A DNA stretch of 64,000 nt. Origin: a virus. Of this stretch, positions 15,407 to 22,928 are shown piece by piece (position 1 is the first letter of the stretch; each line of letters opens with the position of its first letter). The stretch covers positions 110,679-174,678 of IMG/VR virus record IMGVR_UViG_3300029258_004337; one strand, written 5' to 3'. The notes under the pieces were generated by a model. That model saw nothing but the letters and a program-made list of their open reading frames with translations, was not told the DNA's origin and made no database searches. A program made the position numbers and the translations under genes.

Positions 15407-16123
15407 ATGAATTCCTTCGAGCACCTCGCCCCTCTCGCCACCCCCGGTCCCCTGCCTCACGATGGTGGGGCCTTCCGCGACCTCGTCGTGCTGCTGCACG
15501 GCAACAACCAGAACTCCGACTGGCACGGCAAGGACCTCGACGGTGATGGGGCCCAGGGCCACAAGGCCGAGCTGGTCCAGATGCTGCTCGATGCCGGGCA
15601 CGCGGTCCTGACACTCAAGTCGCCGGGAGACAACTGGGACGCCGTCGAGGACGGCGGACCCATCGTCGAGCCGGACGAGATCGAGCGGTACGTCATGCCG
15701 ATCGTCAACGCTGTCCGGGAGTTCCAGCTCCTGCGCCCCGACGTCCCGACGCACTGGATGGGCTTCAGCGCAGGCACGGTCGGCGCGAGCTGTGCCGTCA
15801 CCCGAGATCCGAACGCGGTGAGCCTGACCATGTTCTGTGGCACCGGACGGGTCCAGTTCATGGCCGAGGCCGGGCTGTCGCTACCCGTCTTCGTCGGCTA
15901 CGGCGGAGCAGACTCCACGTGGAAGCCGGACGCCATCGAGCGGGGACTTGCCCGGTGGGAGGGCCAGACGTCGGCCGTGCTGTACCGCTCCGACCGCGGC
16001 CGCACCAACAAGAAGTTCCACGACGGGAGTGGCACGGACCTCGGGTTCCTCCTGCCCTTGCAGCGCCACATCGCGCACCGCAAGTACTTCGGTCCTGCCC
16101 TCGAGCACGCCGGCCTTCGGTAG
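15407..16123 (+). CDS. Alpha/beta hydrolase (esterase-like)
   Basis: A 238-residue protein with VVLLHGNNQNS (27-37; oxyanion-loop HG), the nucleophile elbow GFSAG (119-123; Ser-121), VGYGGADS (163-170; likely acid Asp-169) and His-205 in KKFHDGSGTD. It resembles small phospholipase/carboxylesterase-type hydrolases. In phages of mycolic-acid hosts such folds act as lysin B, but there is no evidence here for that host. It is alone on the plus strand between two minus operons, with CAGGAG before ATG 15407 and a hairpin after the stop. The substrate is unknown. Confidence 0.7.
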   Translation: MNSFEHLAPLATPGPLPHDGGAFRDLVVLLHGNNQNSDWHGKDLDGDGAQGHKAELVQMLLDAGHAVLTLKSPGDNWDAVEDGGPIVEPDEIERYVMPIVNAVREFQLLRPDVPTHWMGFSAGTVGASCAVTRDPNAVSLTMFCGTGRVQFMAEAGLSLPVFVGYGGADSTWKPDAIERGLARWEGQTSAVLYRSDRGRTNKKFHDGSGTDLGFLLPLQRHIAHRKYFGPALEHAGLR

Positions 16124-16146
16124 CGAAGAGGAGCCGAGGGGCTGAC

Positions 16147-16172
16147 GCCCCGCCCCCGGTAGGGAGCGGGGC
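16147..16172. terminator. Hairpin between convergent genes
   Basis: GCCCCGC and GCGGGGC form a 7-base-pair GC-rich stem with a 12-base loop, between the plus hydrolase stop (16123) and the minus stop (16179). No T-tract. Confidence 0.45.
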
Positions 16173-16178
16173 GCGCTG

Positions 16179-16550
16179 TCACCCGCGAGCCAGGTGCGCG
16201 CGGATGTCGGAGCACAACATCTCGATGCCGGTCGTGACCTGGCTCTGCTCGTCGGCGATGAGCGCCTCGAGCACCGTGCTCAGGTCCGCATTCGTGAGGT
16301 AGTGCTTCAGCGCCTCGAGCGGGGAGCCCCACGTCGCCGCGCGCACGACCTCGGTCTCGCGCTGCACCAGGAGCACGTCATCGTAGCGCGTGCACTCGAT
16401 GTCACAGGAGGCTGGCACCTCGTCGACCCGCTCACCGCGGACGGTGATGAGGATGACGGGGCACTCCGATGCCTGCGCCTCGAGCTCGCGCTGGATGACG
16501 TCCCACAGGGCGCGGGACTCGGCGGGGATGGTGAACTTGGTGGGGGTCAT
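16179..16550 (-). CDS. Hypothetical protein
   Basis: A 123-residue protein, MTPTKFTIPAESRALWDVIQ at the N-terminus, with a strand-rich centre and helical C-terminus. ATG 16550 has GGAGA upstream and overlaps the previous stop. Unknown; last gene of the operon that starts at 20832. Confidence 0.55.
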   Translation of the reverse strand: MTPTKFTIPAESRALWDVIQRELEAQASECPVILITVRGERVDEVPASCDIECTRYDDVLLVQRETEVVRAATWGSPLEALKHYLTNADLSTVLEALIADEQSQVTTGIEMLCSDIRAHLARG

Positions 16551-17182
16551 GCGAGGTCTCCGAGGCGTTCGGGCAGCTTGCCCGTGTTCTGGATGTGCTT
16601 GCGCTCCGAGGTGGTGATCTCCTCGAGACGACGGATGCGGCCGTCCTCCACGATCGCCACCAGGCGGAGCGTGTCGGAGGGCGGGTGCTTGAGGTTGATG
16701 CGCTCGGGAGTGAGCTTGCGGACCGCGTTGCCGCGGCGCTTCCCCCGGAACAGGTGGACGCCCTTGCGGACGGTGTGGCTGATGAGGGTGACGCCGTCGT
16801 ACCCGGCCCACTGGAGCCAGCTGAGGGCCTCCTCCAGCATCGGGTCGTCCTCGGGGACGTACTTCTTCTTGGGGTCGGTCACCGGGACCTCCTTGGGCTT
16901 GATCCCGACGCGGATGACCTCGAAGTGGGAGCCCAAGCACGCGTGGAGCGTGTCCACGTAGGCCTGGGCTTCGTCCTTCTGCAGGAAGCGTCGGGTGTCG
17001 TAGGGGCGGATGTGTGGGTCGGCCAGCGCGCGAGCCGCGTAGGCGATCCACGACCCGTCGCGGTCGATGAAGCGGATCCAGGCGGCGTCGCCCCACCCCG
17101 CGGTTGGGACGGGGGGCGGCGGGAAGCGGTAGGCTCCGCTGGCGTAGAGCTCCTCGCGGGTCCAGGAGTCGGTGTGGGTCAT
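16547..17182 (-). CDS. Hypothetical protein
   Basis: A 211-residue basic protein. The N-terminal part has a Pro run (FPPPPVP) and aromatic residues; the second half has DPMLEEALSWLQWAGYDGVT and basic segments (FRGKRRGNAVRKL). No enzyme motif recognised. ATG 17182 follows GAGGAG and overlaps the previous stop. Confidence 0.55.
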   Translation of the reverse strand: MTHTDSWTREELYASGAYRFPPPPVPTAGWGDAAWIRFIDRDGSWIAYAARALADPHIRPYDTRRFLQKDEAQAYVDTLHACLGSHFEVIRVGIKPKEVPVTDPKKKYVPEDDPMLEEALSWLQWAGYDGVTLISHTVRKGVHLFRGKRRGNAVRKLTPERINLKHPPSDTLRLVAIVEDGRIRRLEEITTSERKHIQNTGKLPERLGDLA

Positions 17183-17562
17183 CGGGGACGCTCCTCGATG
17201 CAGAGTCCGTGGTCGAGGAAGGGCCAGCCGCTCCTCGTGTAGATCTGCGTGACGCCGACGGTGCCGCCGGCGTGGTTGGTGAAGTAGACGTTGAAGGAGC
17301 GCTGGCTGGGCTTCTTGTCTCCGTCGAGTGTCTCGACGGAGACCTTCCAGCTGGCCGGGATGCTGACGGACATGAACCCGAGATCGCACAGTCGCTTGTG
17401 GGCGTAGTCGACGAGGCGCTCGACCACGACGTCGGACACGGTCGCGTCCTGCGCTGTGAACACGTGCTTGGTGACCTTGTTGTCGAAGGTGAGCTCCGCG
17501 GGGCCGGTGGCCAGGAGGTGAACGTCGACCTCCTGGCCACCGGTGAGCGTGACGGTGGTCAC
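17179..17562 (-). CDS. Hypothetical protein, GTG start
   Basis: A 127-residue, mostly beta protein (VTTVTLTGGQEVDVHLL...). GTG 17562 follows GGGGGAGAA and overlaps the preceding TGA. No domain recognised. Confidence 0.55.
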   Translation of the reverse strand: MTTVTLTGGQEVDVHLLATGPAELTFDNKVTKHVFTAQDATVSDVVVERLVDYAHKRLCDLGFMSVSIPASWKVSVETLDGDKKPSQRSFNVYFTNHAGGTVGVTQIYTRSGWPFLDHGLCIEERPR

Positions 17563-18170
17563 TTCTCCCCCGGGAGCGGGCTGTGCTTGATGCGGTCGGC
17601 CCACAGGACGTCGGCGATGCGCTGCGCCTCGGACTGTGCGACCGCCACGTCGTGGTACCAGCGCAGCGGGGCGTCGGCGTCGTCGAAGCAGCCCCACCAG
17701 TGGTGCCGCTTGCCGCTGGCGATCTCGAGGATGAGCTTGTGAGGCCCTCGCCGGTAGCAGCTCGGCTGGTGCTCCAGGTGGAACCGCGCGCCGTCGCCGG
17801 CGTCGTAGTCGCCGATCTCGGCCACGCGGTAGTGCGGAGCCTTCGAGCGCCAGGCAAGGAGAGACGGGCGCGCATCCTCGGTGGTGAGGAAGTCGCCTTC
17901 CGCGCCGATGTCGAGCTTCATGCTCGCGGCGACCCTCGCCTCCGCGAACTTCGTGCCCTCGTCGGCCTGGATGCCCGTCAGGTGCGCGACCTTGGAGCCG
18001 AACATCACCATGGCCGGGTGGGCGCGGATGGCGTCGGTGTCGAGGCCGGCCTTGTTGAGGAACACGGCGCCGTCGCGCATGGCCCCGAGGACGGCGCTGA
18101 GGTTGCAGGCGTCCTGCACGACGATGGCGTCGGCGCACAGGTGCTTCTCGTGGGTGTAGCGGGTGTGCAT
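17559..18170 (-). CDS. Hypothetical protein
   Basis: A 203-residue protein with mixed secondary structure and a His/Trp-rich C-terminal part (GKRHHWWGCFDDADAPLRWY). ATG 18170 forms TGATG with the preceding gene. No family recognised. Confidence 0.55.
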   Translation of the reverse strand: MHTRYTHEKHLCADAIVVQDACNLSAVLGAMRDGAVFLNKAGLDTDAIRAHPAMVMFGSKVAHLTGIQADEGTKFAEARVAASMKLDIGAEGDFLTTEDARPSLLAWRSKAPHYRVAEIGDYDAGDGARFHLEHQPSCYRRGPHKLILEIASGKRHHWWGCFDDADAPLRWYHDVAVAQSEAQRIADVLWADRIKHSPLPGEK

Positions 18171-18367
18171 CAGGACTCCTTCGGGGTCTGGTCGATGTCG
18201 GCCTTGGCCGAGATGGTGTGGCCGCCGGTGGGCCGATCCATCCGGTCGTAGGTCGCGCTCGCGCTGAGGTGGACGTTCGTGACCTCGGCGTCGTCGAACT
18301 TCTGCTTCAGCAGAGCGGCGACGGCCTCCTTGAGGTCGGCTTCGGTGAGGGTGACGGTGAGCTTCAT
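18170..18367 (-). CDS. Hypothetical small protein
   Basis: A 65-residue protein, MKLTVTLTEADLKEAVAALL at the N-terminus: strand, helix, then strands, a compact alpha/beta unit. GGAGG lies 5 bases before ATG 18367. Unknown function. Confidence 0.55.
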   Translation of the reverse strand: MKLTVTLTEADLKEAVAALLKQKFDDAEVTNVHLSASATYDRMDRPTGGHTISAKADIDQTPKES

Positions 18368-18558
18368 GGGCGCCTCCAGGGCTGACGGGCCTGGGCTCGC
18401 TTGCCATCGGCCTTCGCGTCGTCGTTCGAGCTGGTGATGAGCCGGTAGAGGGCCTCGGCTTCCGCTTCGGTCAGCTTGGCCACGATGCTGCCGATCTCGG
18501 CCTGGTAGTGGCGGCCGCCGCGCTGTCGGCGCAGGAGTCTCTCGAGGTGCTGCTTCAC
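18364..18558 (-). CDS. Hypothetical small basic protein, GTG start
   Basis: A 64-residue Arg-rich, helical protein (VKQHLERLLRRQRGGRHYQ...). GTG 18558 follows GAGGAG and the GTGA overlaps the previous stop. The charge suggests nucleic-acid contact, but nothing more can be said. Confidence 0.5.
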   Translation of the reverse strand: MKQHLERLLRRQRGGRHYQAEIGSIVAKLTEAEAEALYRLITSSNDDAKADGKRAQARQPWRRP

Positions 18559-18782
18559 GGCGACTCCTCGGCGGAGCTGCGCCAGGTCCAGGAGACGCGC
18601 TCCTTGGCGGGGAGGCTGGCGTCGTAGGTACCCACAGGCTCCTGCTCGGGGTCCTTCAGCGCGCCCGGGTAGACGAAGCAGATGGGCCCGGTGGGCAGCT
18701 CGGTCGTCTCGGTACGGAAGGGCTGGTCCCCGCTGACGGTGAAGTGGTGGGTGTCGGGATCGATGACTTCGAGACGGATCAT
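18555..18782 (-). CDS. Hypothetical small protein
   Basis: A 75-residue protein, MIRLEVIDPDTHHFTVSGDQ at the N-terminus. GGAGG upstream of ATG 18782; overlaps the stop of the DUF2493-like gene. Unknown function. Confidence 0.5.
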   Translation of the reverse strand: MIRLEVIDPDTHHFTVSGDQPFRTETTELPTGPICFVYPGALKDPEQEPVGTYDASLPAKERVSWTWRSSAEESP

Positions 18783-19174
18783 GTGGCCTCCGGCCAGGTG
18801 TCGAGTTCGGGGTAGGGGGTCCAGGTGCGCACGCCGATGGCACGCGCCTGCTGCACCGCGTCGGCGGTGCCCCGCCCGCCGTGGACGTAGACCAGGAGGT
18901 CCACCTCGTAGGCAGGAAGGTCGATGAGGGTGGGGCTGAGCATCCAGCCGTTCCTGGCGATGCCGGCGCGCTTGCCCATGCGGTCCCACGGCGCGGGGAT
19001 GACGAGGTGCGGGACCTGGCGGGCCTCCGCCCACCGCTGGGCGCTGGTGTCAGCACCCTTCGCGCCGCCGAGGATGAGCAGGGTGATGCCGTCCCGCTCC
19101 TTGATCTCGTCCAGGGCCGTCCAGAGCGTCGCGCCGTCGTGGAACTTCCGGCCGCCCGAGACTGCGACGATCAT
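18779..19174 (-). CDS. DUF2493 / SLOG-fold (YspA-like) protein
   Basis: A 131-residue protein of full family length. It opens with a strand and VSGGRKFHDGATLWTALDEI, then LLILGGAKGADTSAQRWAEA, the GG-A-x-G-A-D motif of SLOG-fold nucleotide-binding proteins, then IPAPWDRMGKRAGIARNGWM and VYVHGGRGTADAVQQA. SLOG proteins bind nucleotide-derived ligands such as NAD or ADP-ribose metabolites. Phages often carry one, with no settled function. ATG 19174 overlaps the previous stop. Confidence 0.8.
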   Translation of the reverse strand: MIVAVSGGRKFHDGATLWTALDEIKERDGITLLILGGAKGADTSAQRWAEARQVPHLVIPAPWDRMGKRAGIARNGWMLSPTLIDLPAYEVDLLVYVHGGRGTADAVQQARAIGVRTWTPYPELDTWPEAT

Positions 19175-19734
19175 CGCGCCTCCCGGACGTGGGTGCGGTC
19201 CTCGGTGAAGAAGCGGCGCACGAACTCGCGGGCCTCGGCCTGCCGGGCCTCGAGCTCGACGACGTCGTAGCGGGTCAGCGTGCCCAGCGTTCCGCGCTGC
19301 CACTCGTTGTGGGCCAGCTTGCCGATGTAGAGCACGACGTCGAAGGTAGCGGTCATCACCTCGATGGCGCGCTGGCCCATGAACTTCGGGTAGTCCGTGT
19401 CGGGTCCGGGCGTCGCGCACCACGCCTTGTACATGGCGGCCATCACCTCGGCGTGGGTGGGCTTCGAGAAGTCCGGCTCCGGCGTCGTCAGGCGGTGTGC
19501 GAGCTCGCGGACGTGGGCGACGTACACGAAGTAGGGCAGGTCCTCGATGGGGGGACTGGCCCGGAACGCGCTGAAGTTCACGGGCTTGGAGAGCCCCTGG
19601 TTGGCGCCGGGCCCGTAGCCGATGTCCTTGAGGTGGTTCTCGACCCGGTCCATCTGCTCGAAGGCACGGATGATGACGAAGGTGGCGCGCGGTCCGAGGA
19701 CCTGCTCGACGGCTGCTTGCGTGGCTGGGGTCAT
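19171..19734 (-). CDS. Hypothetical helical protein
   Basis: A 187-residue protein, largely helical, with acidic and aromatic surface residues. No motif recognised. ATG 19734 has AGGAG eight bases upstream and overlaps the previous stop. Confidence 0.55.
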   Translation of the reverse strand: MTPATQAAVEQVLGPRATFVIIRAFEQMDRVENHLKDIGYGPGANQGLSKPVNFSAFRASPPIEDLPYFVYVAHVRELAHRLTTPEPDFSKPTHAEVMAAMYKAWCATPGPDTDYPKFMGQRAIEVMTATFDVVLYIGKLAHNEWQRGTLGTLTRYDVVELEARQAEAREFVRRFFTEDRTHVREAR

Positions 19735-20036
19735 GATGGGTTCTCCTGGGGGATGTCGGCGGGGTCGGCGCGCACGAAGGCGCCCGAACGGATGATGATG
19801 CTGCAGAAGCCGCGGTAGCTCCCGCTGGTGACGGTGCCGTTGCGGCTCACCATGTACTTGGCGCCCTCGCCGCCTCCGTCGCGGACCTGGAAGCGGCCGT
19901 TGCGGTAGACGAAGTGGACCTGGACGAGAACGCGCTGCGTGTGCTTCCGGTGCTCGTAGGTCTCTGGGTCGGGCCCGAACCAGCTCTGGCGCAAGATCAG
20001 CCACTCGCCCTTCTCGGGGGGCTTGGGGTAGGTCAT
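19731..20036 (-). CDS. Hypothetical protein
   Basis: A 101-residue basic, strand-rich protein (TQRVLVQVHFVYRNGRFQVR in the middle). ATG 20036 follows GGAGAG. It lies 28 bases after the stop of the first gene of the operon. Confidence 0.55.
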   Translation of the reverse strand: MTYPKPPEKGEWLILRQSWFGPDPETYEHRKHTQRVLVQVHFVYRNGRFQVRDGGGEGAKYMVSRNGTVTSGSYRGFCSIIIRSGAFVRADPADIPQENPS

Positions 20037-20064
20037 CTGTCACTCTCCGGGGGTGTTCTGGCGT

Positions 20065-20832
20065 TCAGGAACCTCCCCAGTCGGTGGGGGGCGCTCGAAA
20101 CGCGCGCCAGTCCATGCTCTCCGCAGCCGCTTGGGGGTCGTCGAGATCTTCGGCGCGCTGTACGAAGCCACCTCCGTCCACCGGCGGCCAGAGGTCGTGA
20201 GGGGTGCGGAAGGGCATCACGCCGTCCCCCCGCCACACGCCGTCAGGGCCTTCCGAGGCCCATCGGGTGGTGACGTGGTCGGGGCCGACGTGTGACACGA
20301 TCTCGTACGTGCCAGGCATCCTTCTGGAGGGGCACACATCCCCGACTCGGGGGTCCGCGGCCGGGTCCCGGGCAAGCGGTGAGATGTCGCCCCCGACGGC
20401 GTTGAGGGGGTCGATCTCGGGCGGCGGGACGTTCCGCGGCGTTGAGGGGGAGGCCCATATCCAGGGGAAGGGCAGGTCCTCCCCGAACTGGCGTGCCGTG
20501 ATGTCGACGGCGACGCGCCGCCCGTCAGGGTGCGGGAACACGGCGACGAAGTGAGGCGAGCCGGGGTAGCCCTCGCAGGCCTCGATCTGCCCGCTCCACG
20601 GCTCCGACACGGGGCTGAACCACTCCCGTCGCCAGAGCTCGAGGACCTCGCCCTCGAGGCCGAATTCCGCCATGAAGCCCACGACCTCGTGGCTGGCGTA
20701 CTCGCACAGGCCGGCACCGCCCGTGTCCTCGTTCAGGTCGACCCACTTGCTCCGCTTCTGCAGGAAGCGCTGGGTCAGCTCATGCAGGCGAAGGAAGAAG
20801 GGATCGGCGTCGACGGCGTCGCACTCGGACAT
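20065..20832 (-). CDS. Hypothetical protein, first gene of its operon
   Basis: A 255-residue protein. Residues 1-125 include CEYASHEVVGFMAEFGLEGE and then a strand pair with Trp, Asp and Phe, with a possible Cys/His/Asp order (C43, H48, then PHFVAVFPHPDGRRVAVDIT). This order resembles small papain-like or transglutaminase-type folds, but the evidence is thin. The C-terminal half is Pro-rich. ATG 20832 has CTGGAGG upstream and lies 24 bases from the CGCATAAG core. Confidence 0.55.
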   Translation of the reverse strand: MSECDAVDADPFFLRLHELTQRFLQKRSKWVDLNEDTGGAGLCEYASHEVVGFMAEFGLEGEVLELWRREWFSPVSEPWSGQIEACEGYPGSPHFVAVFPHPDGRRVAVDITARQFGEDLPFPWIWASPSTPRNVPPPEIDPLNAVGGDISPLARDPAADPRVGDVCPSRRMPGTYEIVSHVGPDHVTTRWASEGPDGVWRGDGVMPFRTPHDLWPPVDGGGFVQRAEDLDDPQAAAESMDWRAFRAPPTDWGGS

Positions 20833-20846
20833 TGGAACCTCCAGGT

Positions 20847-20863
20847 CTCCAAGTCCTTATGCG
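20847..20863 (-). promoter_or_regulatory. Conserved CGCATAAG element, copy 3
   Basis: CTCCAAGTCCTTATGCG on the plus strand, 17 of 17 bases matching the main consensus. It lies directly upstream of the minus operon 20832-16179. Confidence 0.7.
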
Positions 20864-20882
20864 ACGCCGCCTCGCCTCGATG

Positions 20883-21107
20883 TCAGTGGAACACGACCAT
20901 CTCGGCGCGCGCCATCCGGTCCAGCCGCTCCGAGAGGTGCTTCATGCGCGCCTCGATGACGAGGACCTCCAGCGGGCAGTCCGGGACAGCCTCGGACAGA
21001 TCGCGCAGCGTCGCGGCGGACTGGTTGAAGATGGACTCGTTGCGCACCTGCACCGCCGCGGAGATCCGCTCGGCTTGGGCAGGCAGCAGTGGCATCTCGT
21101 GGAACAT
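20883..21107 (-). CDS. Small helical protein, single-gene unit
   Basis: A 74-residue helical protein (MFHEMPLLPAQAERISAAVQ...). ATG 21107 has TAGGAGG upstream. It has its own copy of the CGCATAAG element 24 bases upstream and no minus gene directly coupled to it, so it seems to need separate control. Function unknown. Confidence 0.6.
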   Translation of the reverse strand: MFHEMPLLPAQAERISAAVQVRNESIFNQSAATLRDLSEAVPDCPLEVLVIEARMKHLSERLDRMARAEMVVFH

Positions 21108-21121
21108 GGGAACCTCCTAGC

Positions 21122-21138
21122 CTTCAACGACTTATGCG
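21122..21138 (-). promoter_or_regulatory. Conserved CGCATAAG element, copy 4 (variant)
   Basis: Plus-strand CTTCAACGACTTATGCG. The CTTATGCG core is intact while the flank differs at a few positions, which shows which bases matter most. Confidence 0.65.
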
Positions 21139-21148
21139 TCAGCCCGCG

Positions 21149-21178
21149 TTGGATTTGCACGCCCCCGCAGGCTACCGT
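21149..21178 (+). promoter_or_regulatory. Sigma70-like promoter candidate
   Basis: TTGGAT, an 18-base spacer, TACCGT, about 30 bases before the ATG at 21209. It diverges from the minus element at 21122-21138. Confidence 0.4.
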
Positions 21179-21208
21179 GATTCCAAGAACCTGGAATGGA
21201 GCAGCATC

Positions 21209-22129
21209 ATGGGCAACGGTCCGACCTCTCGTCTCGCGGGCCGCCGCCCGATCCGCCCTCCTCAGCTGGGCGGCATCGGTGCCGGCGACGCCGACATGCA
21301 GCGCGCCTCTGGCTCCGCGAACCCGGGCGTCGATGCCGCGATGGGTGGGATGAGCCCTGACGCGCAGCGGCAGGAGCTCGAGCAGCAGCAGAAGGCCGCC
21401 CAGGAGATCGAGGACACGCGCGTGTTCCTCATCGAGCTCATCAAGAGCGGCCGGTGGAAGCTGCCCGGCGAGGCCTCCACTCCAGCGAAGCAGGTGGAGT
21501 CCCTCGAGGGCGCCGACGACCGCATGCTCACCTACTGGATGGGGGAGTACGAGGCGTGGACGGCGCAGCAGAACGCGGTGCAGGACGAGAAGGACGAGGA
21601 GGTGGTCCGCCGCATGTTCCGCCTCGGTCCGGAGCACCCCGAGTACAAGTCCGTGCTGGACCAGGAGCGGAGGGCCGCCACCGAGGAAGGCCTCGTCCCG
21701 ATGGACTTCGCCCAGCTCATGATGAAGAACTACGTCGAGCAGACCATCCCGATCCGCGACGGCTTCTCCATCGTCCTCCGCTCGATCACGACTCGGCAGG
21801 GGCAGTGGCTCGAGCGCCTGGGCCGTGAGCGGCTGTCCCAGCACTCGCACCTGGAGCAGCAGCACACCTTCGCCCTCTGGCAGGTGGCGGTGTCCCTGCA
21901 GGCCTACGTCTCCGGGGGCCACCGCTCCGACGTCGGGCACGACCTCGAGTCGTTCCAGGGCGAGAACGAGTTCAAGGCGTTCGTCGCCGCGCTCGACGCG
22001 CGCATGGACCTCCTCGCGAACAAGCCCGAGGAGCTCTCGCACGACTTCATCACCCAGTACGTCTGGTTCTGCGGGCGCGTCCGCTCGCTCATCACCGGCG
22101 ACACGGTGAAGCGCCTGGGAAACTCCTAG
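21209..22129 (+). CDS. Tail assembly chaperone-like protein (upstream, G-like frame)
   Basis: A 306-residue protein. The N-terminal 45 residues are disordered and Gly/Ala-rich, then come charged helices. The last third (IPIRDGFSIVLRSITTRQGQ and following) has the strand-and-turn pattern seen in tail assembly chaperones. The strongest evidence is the end: the last sense codons contain G-GGA-AAC directly before the stop, and a second frame continues in -1, as in the G/GT pair of lambda and other long-tailed phages. ATG 21209 has GGAATGGAG upstream. The tape measure it would serve is far away (51128), which is unusual. Confidence 0.65.
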   Translation: MGNGPTSRLAGRRPIRPPQLGGIGAGDADMQRASGSANPGVDAAMGGMSPDAQRQELEQQQKAAQEIEDTRVFLIELIKSGRWKLPGEASTPAKQVESLEGADDRMLTYWMGEYEAWTAQQNAVQDEKDEEVVRRMFRLGPEHPEYKSVLDQERRAATEEGLVPMDFAQLMMKNYVEQTIPIRDGFSIVLRSITTRQGQWLERLGRERLSQHSHLEQQHTFALWQVAVSLQAYVSGGHRSDVGHDLESFQGENEFKAFVAALDARMDLLANKPEELSHDFITQYVWFCGRVRSLITGDTVKRLGNS

Positions 22130-22176
22130 AGACGCCGCTGGGCTGGGCTCAGGCCGAGCTCCTGTACGAGCGTCTC
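22117..22176 (+). promoter_or_regulatory. Programmed -1 frameshift signal: slippery GGGAAAC plus stem-loop
   Basis: GGGAAAC (22117-22123) is in the correct X-XXY-YYZ phase of the upstream gene, two codons before its TAG. Five bases later GAGACGC (22129-22135) can pair with GCGTCTC (22170-22176), a perfect 7-base-pair stem. Heptamer, spacer and stem are arranged as in known -1 signals; lambda uses GGGAAAG. Confidence 0.7.
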
Positions 22177-22581
22177 CTCCATCGATCCCACATCACGCCG
22201 CTCCAGGAGCGGCTGTGCATGGTGGTGAAGCTGCGGCAGTCCGCCATCGAGGCCGCCGCGCTGCAGACGCTCGCCTACGCCGGGGCGACCAAGGACAACC
22301 ACAAGGCCGTCCTCAGCTCCCTCGACCGCTACATGAACCTCCGCTTCCCCGGAATGGGCGGGCCCTCCAACGACGAGCAGCGTCGGATGCGCCAGGCGCG
22401 CGAGATGCTGGCCCGCGAGGTCGAGAAGGTCTACCTCATCGAGCCGTACAAGGGCGACGGCAAGGACCTCGTGTCGAAGGCGATGGAGAGCAGCCACCCC
22501 GAATTCGCGGCTGCAGCTCGGCAGGCCGTGGCCATCGACGCCAGGCAGGCGATCGCGGACAGGAAGGCCGGGAAGCGGTGA
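22123..22581 (+). CDS. Frameshift extension of the tail assembly chaperone (T-like frame)
   Basis: After a -1 shift the frame continues for 152 codons (LLETPLGWAQAELLYERLLH...) to TGA at 22581, giving a fusion of about 457 residues with the upstream gene. The extension is helical and basic. A separate start at ATG 22219 with CAGGAG upstream would give a 120-residue protein, but the coding pattern continues upstream of that ATG back to the slippery site. A chaperone fusion that binds the tape measure is the expected role. Confidence 0.65.
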   Translation, partial: LLETPLGWAQAELLYERLLHRSHITPLQERLCMVVKLRQSAIEAAALQTLAYAGATKDNHKAVLSSLDRYMNLRFPGMGGPSNDEQRRMRQAREMLAREVEKVYLIEPYKGDGKDLVSKAMESSHPEFAAAARQAVAIDARQAIADRKAGKR

Positions 22582-22583
22582 GG

Positions 22584-22835
22584 TCAGCCCTGGAGGGCTC
22601 TCTTGGCGTCCAGGGCGGCAGGAGCCAGCCACCCGACCCCGGAGCCTGTCAGGAGGCCGCGGAAGGCCCCTTTGCCGCGCCCGACGGCTGCGCCGAGCCC
22701 TGCGCCGATGACTCCGCCCACTGCGGGAGCGGCCAAGGCGGCGCGCTTCGTCCGGGACAGCTTCTTCTTCTTCGGCGGCAGAGCACTGCTCGCGGCCAGC
22801 TTCTCCATCTCTTCGACGAACGCGTCTTGCAGCAT
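22584..22835 (-). CDS. Small Gly/Ala-rich membrane or virion protein with ELEK-type N-terminus
   Basis: An 83-residue protein. Residues 1-15 (MLQDAFVEEMEKLAA) resemble the starts of the proteins at 59686 and 62391. There follows a Lys-rich stretch and a Gly/Ala hydrophobic segment with G-x3-G repeats (about 38-68). It stands alone on the minus strand between plus genes, with a weak CGAGGT before ATG 22835. It could be a virion-associated peptide or a membrane protein. Function unknown. Confidence 0.55.
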   Translation of the reverse strand: MLQDAFVEEMEKLAASSALPPKKKKLSRTKRAALAAPAVGGVIGAGLGAAVGRGKGAFRGLLTGSGVGWLAPAALDAKRALQG

Positions 22836-22886
22836 GAGGACCTCGTGGGTGCAGTCTACCGCACGCAGATCCGCCGTGCCCTAGCG

Positions 22887-22900
22887 TGGTAGGTTTGGTA
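22887..22900 (+). promoter_or_regulatory. Candidate operator, 14-base match to the 48-kb regulatory region
   Basis: TGGTAGGTTTGGTA, followed by GGTTATG; the half GGTAGGTT is repeated in tandem. The same 14 bases occur on the minus strand at 48095-48082, beside the gene of a small helix-turn-helix protein. It lies 29 bases before the RdgC-like start. Confidence 0.4.
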
Positions 22901-22928
22901 GGTTATGTGCCGTCCACCTGGAGGTCCG

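Noticed and set aside
15407-16123. Lysin B call for the alpha/beta hydrolase
   Set aside because: The fold fits but the nucleophile elbow is GFSAG rather than the usual cutinase-like form, no endolysin is near, and there is no evidence for a mycolic-acid host.
22584-22604. AGCCCTGGAGGGCT hairpin as a terminator
   Set aside because: The loop would be only two bases and the stem lies in the 3' end of the 22584-22835 gene, so it is a weak candidate.
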